A stretch of 18,170 bases of DNA from assembly GCA_002684375.1 (NCBI GenBank), contig NYVC01000141.1:1-18170 (forward strand). Direction: 5' to 3'. A program made the position numbers and the translations under genes. Of this stretch, positions 15,548 to 18,170 are shown one piece after another (the first letter of the stretch is position 1; each line of letters begins with the position of its first letter). The notes under the pieces were generated by a model. The model was given only the letters and a program-made list of their open reading frames with translations. It made no database searches and was not told the origin of the DNA. The DNA is from Marinovum sp. (GTDB lineage: Bacteria; Pseudomonadota; Alphaproteobacteria; Rhodobacterales; Rhodobacteraceae).

Positions 15548-17671
15548 CTAACCGCCTCGGCGGGACGGGTCTCGGGATCTTATAATGGCAGCAACATCGC
15601 TCTCCGCTTCTAATGCAGACATGACCGAGTGCAAGTGCTCAGCTTCACGCAGGTCGACATTTATCAAAAGACGGTAAAAATCTGGTTTGCGGTCCAAGAA
15701 TTTCAAGTCCGAGATATTAGCCTTCTGCTCGCCAATCAAGGTGCAAATGCGCCCCAGAACACCCGAATCGTTTCCGATGGTCATATCCAGTGTCACAGCA
15801 TAAGAGGCCGGGTGCTTACCACTTTGCCAATGCAGATCCAGCCAGCGTTGGGGCTGGTCTTCAAAATCGCTCAATGCCACGCAGTCGATCGTATGCACCA
15901 CAACCCCAAGCCCACGATATGTGATGCCAACAATGCGCTCGCCAGGCAACGGCTGACAGCAGGGCGCGCGGTCAAAATGCTGATCTGGCGACAGGCCAAT
16001 CACCGCACGACGGCTATCGATCTCATCAGATCGGTCGGTCGCCACATCCGGATAGACCGCGTCCACCAGTTCATTGGCCGTCAATTCGGCGCTGCCCATC
16101 CGATAAAGCAACTCATGCGGGTCTTTGATACGCAAATGACGGGCCGCGGTTTCCAGCACCTTATCAGTAACTTTCTTGCCGATCTGCTCAAAAGCAGAGC
16201 GTGCCAGTTCCTGGCCCAATTTAATATACCGACCGCGATCAGCCTCACGCAGCGCCCGGCGGATAGCGGTTTTCGCCTTACCGGTAATCGCAATATCCAA
16301 CCAGGTCGCCTGAGGAATTTGACCCTCTGCCGTTACAATTTCAATCGATTGACCATTTTTAAGTCGGGTCCACAACGGCACCCGCAAACCATCGACTTTG
16401 GCGCCCACGCAGGCACTGCCAATTCGGGTATGAATGGCATAGGCGTAATCAAGCGGTGTGGCGCCCCGCGGCAATTTGACCACGTCCCCTTTAGGAGTGA
16501 AGCAAAATACCTGATCGGAATACATCTCAAGTTTGACTGCCTCGAGAAACTCTTGGTGATCCTCATCGGCGTTAAACTGCTCCGTCAACGAACCAACCCA
16601 AGTTGCAGGGTCAACCGCAAAGGGGTTACCGCTGCGCACACCGTCACGATAAGACCAATGTGCGGCCACACCCGTTTCGGCAACATCATGCATTTGGCGG
16701 GTGCGGATTTGCACCTCGACACGTTTGCCGTCGCGTCCCGAAACTGTGGTATGGATACTGCGATACCCGTTTGATTTGGGCTGGCTAATATAATCTTTAA
16801 AACGCCCCGGCACCGCACGCCAGCGCTGGTGGATCGTGCCTAACCCGCGATAACATTCCATCTCACTGTCTGTAATTACCCGAAACCCATAGATATCCGA
16901 CAACCGCGAAAAGCTCAGATCCTTTTCCTGCATTTTGCGCCAGATCGAATAGGGTTTCTTGGCCCGGCCAAATACCTCGGCGTCAATACCAACATTCTCC
17001 AGTTCCTGACGCATATCGCCAGTGATACGGTCAATCACATCGCCAGTTTCTTTTTGCAGCGTGATAAACCGTCGAATAATACTGGCACGACCTTCTGGAT
17101 TTAGCACTTTAAACGACAGATCTTCCAGTTCCTCACGCATCCAGTGCATGCCCATGCGCCCTGCCAGCGGCGCATAGATATCCATTGTCTCGCGCGACTT
17201 TTGGACTTGTTTTTCCGGTCGCATCGATTTGATGGTGCGCATATTATGCAGGCGGTCCGCCAACTTTACCAAAATGACCCGCACGTCTTTTGACATTGCA
17301 ATCAGAAGCTTACGGAAATTTTCTGCCTGCTGAGTGTGCGAGGAAGACAACTGCAAATTGGTCAGTTTGGTGACGCCATCCACAAGACGGGCCACGTCCT
17401 CACCAAACAGCGCTGAAATCTCGGTATAGGTCGATTTGGTATCTTCAATTGTGTCATGCAGCAGGGCCGTGACAATCGTATGATCGTCGAGGCGGTGCTC
17501 TGACAATATCGCAGCTACAGCCACTGGATGGGTAAAATAAGCCTCACCTGAATGCCTAAACTGCCCATCATGCATTTTCATGCCATACTGATAGGCCTGC
17601 AAAAGCAGCTTGGCATTAGACTTTGGGTTATAGTTGCCAACCAGCGTGATCAGATCTTCAGCCGCGATCAT
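15548..17671 (-). CDS. rsh: Bifunctional (p)ppGpp synthetase/hydrolase (RelA/SpoT homologue)
   Basis: This 707-residue protein makes and breaks the alarmone (p)ppGpp and sets the stringent response. The N-terminal hydrolase HD domain is intact: HSGEAYFTHP (40-49), the catalytic LLHDTIEDT (70-78) and VKLADRLHNMRT (135-146). The synthetase domain follows, with RAKKPYSIWRKM (236-247), DIYGFRV (259-265) with D259, and VEVQIRT (318-324) with E319. The TGS domain begins near 387 (VFCFTPKGDVVKLPRGATPLDYAY) and the C-terminal ACT domain covers about 626-700. With both catalytic sites preserved, one protein probably does both jobs, as in most alphaproteobacteria. It follows rpoZ by 21 bases; omega is part of the ppGpp-binding surface of RNA polymerase in proteobacteria. 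Confidence 0.95.
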   Translation of the reverse strand: MIAAEDLITLVGNYNPKSNAKLLLQAYQYGMKMHDGQFRHSGEAYFTHPVAVAAILSEHRLDDHTIVTALLHDTIEDTKSTYTEISALFGEDVARLVDGVTKLTNLQLSSSHTQQAENFRKLLIAMSKDVRVILVKLADRLHNMRTIKSMRPEKQVQKSRETMDIYAPLAGRMGMHWMREELEDLSFKVLNPEGRASIIRRFITLQKETGDVIDRITGDMRQELENVGIDAEVFGRAKKPYSIWRKMQEKDLSFSRLSDIYGFRVITDSEMECYRGLGTIHQRWRAVPGRFKDYISQPKSNGYRSIHTTVSGRDGKRVEVQIRTRQMHDVAETGVAAHWSYRDGVRSGNPFAVDPATWVGSLTEQFNADEDHQEFLEAVKLEMYSDQVFCFTPKGDVVKLPRGATPLDYAYAIHTRIGSACVGAKVDGLRVPLWTRLKNGQSIEIVTAEGQIPQATWLDIAITGKAKTAIRRALREADRGRYIKLGQELARSAFEQIGKKVTDKVLETAARHLRIKDPHELLYRMGSAELTANELVDAVYPDVATDRSDEIDSRRAVIGLSPDQHFDRAPCCQPLPGERIVGITYRGLGVVVHTIDCVALSDFEDQPQRWLDLHWQSGKHPASYAVTLDMTIGNDSGVLGRICTLIGEQKANISDLKFLDRKPDFYRLLINVDLREAEHLHSVMSALEAESDVAAIIRSRDPSRRGG

Positions 17672-17692
17672 GGGGTGCGACCTTTCTGAACG

Positions 17693-18046
17693 TCAGGTTT
17701 GATTCTGAGCTTCCATGAGAGCGCGAAGCAGCTTTTCTTCCGACATTTCTTCTTCGGCGGGCTGATCGGCCTCTGCGCCCATAAGCAGTGCCATCGAATC
17801 TTCTTCCGGCTCATCAACTTCGATTTGGGTCTGGTTGGATTCTACCAACCGCTCGTGCAAATCAGCCGCTGCCTGGGTCTCATCTGCGATCTCGCGCAGG
17901 GCGACCACGGGGTTCTTGTCGTTATCGCGATCAACGGTGATTACACCACCAGCGGAAATTTCACGCGCACGATGGGCCGCCAACATGACCAAATCAAAAC
18001 GGTTTGGTACTTTGTCTACACAATCTTCGACTGTAACGCGCGCCAT
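17693..18046 (-). CDS. rpoZ: RNA polymerase omega subunit
   Basis: This 117-residue omega subunit stabilises the beta-prime subunit and contributes to ppGpp sensing. The start [20 protein letters not shown] is typical, followed by [12 protein letters not shown] and, at about residues 45-60, [13 protein letters not shown]. The tail after residue 80 is acidic and low in complexity, as in other Rhodobacterales. GGAG seven bases upstream supports the ATG at 18046; four further codons upstream (from 18058) are unlikely. It is the first visible gene of the cluster and leads into rsh. Confidence 0.95.
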   Translation of the reverse strand: MARVTVEDCVDKVPNRFDLVMLAAHRAREISAGGVITVDRDNDKNPVVALREIADETQAAADLHERLVESNQTQIEVDEPEEDSMALLMGAEADQPAEEEMSEEKLLRALMEAQNQT

Positions 18047-18085
18047 CGGAGTCTCCATAGGTTGGGATAGCTTCAGAAAGGTCTT

Positions 18086-18114
18086 CTTCTAACGACAGCG
18101 ACGCCACTTGACAA
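18086..18114 (-). promoter_or_regulatory. Candidate promoter of the rpoZ-rsh cluster
   Basis: On the minus strand TTGTCA (18114-18109) and TAGAAG (18091-18086) are separated by 17 bases, close to the sigma-70 consensus. Transcription would start about 30 bases before the rpoZ ATG. No other gene is visible between here and the window end, so this is the likely head of the minus-strand cluster. Confidence 0.5.
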
Positions 18115-18170
18115 GCGCAGAATCGCGCAGAGCACAGCGTTTACTACTGACGCAAAAGTTTTGGATCATA

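Noticed and set aside
15629..16774. 381-codon plus-strand frame within rsh
   Set aside because: It is opposite an intact conserved gene and lacks recognisable motifs.

Overview
The window looks like chromosomal DNA from an alphaproteobacterium of the order Rhodobacterales (Roseobacter group). The support is the ChvI regulator beside pckA, an ethylmalonyl-CoA-pathway methylsuccinyl-CoA dehydrogenase, a single bifunctional Rsh protein next to rpoZ, and the gene order rpoZ-rsh-DUF2062-pdxJ-acpS-lepB-rnc-era-DUF1491-recO. The moderate base composition fits a marine roseobacter, but the genus cannot be fixed from the sequence alone. No tRNA, rRNA, CRISPR array, insertion sequence or prophage was seen.

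Left part (1-2800): the response regulator chvI (-) and ATP-type phosphoenolpyruvate carboxykinase pckA (+) diverge from a 324-base gene-free region. A perfect 10-bp hairpin follows pckA.

Accessory block (2940-6000): a GNAT-like protein of unknown function (-) lies downstream of a regulator with a LysR-type DNA-binding end and an unfamiliar C-terminal half (-). A PraR/SinR-like XRE regulator (+) diverges from them. The AT-rich gap between the two regulators holds a long inverted repeat and a second small palindrome, both operator-like. A TauE/TSUP membrane exporter (-) follows. This block is the least explained part of the window.

Metabolic block (6000-9430): methylsuccinyl-CoA dehydrogenase (mcd, +) converges on an acetolactate-synthase-like thiamine-diphosphate enzyme (-).

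Frameshifted lipoprotein (9540-10084, +): an HslJ/META-domain lipoprotein gene is split into two frames exactly at a TTCAA pentanucleotide repeat. Removing one unit restores the whole domain. This points to strand slippage, either phase variation or a recent inactivation.

Right part (10071-18170, -): a compact ten-gene housekeeping cluster read from rpoZ to recO. It joins RNA polymerase omega, stringent-response (p)ppGpp metabolism, pyridoxine synthesis, acyl-carrier-protein activation, signal peptidase, RNase III, the ribosome GTPase Era and RecO repair. Gaps are short and several genes touch or overlap. Candidate promoters lie before rpoZ and before lepB.
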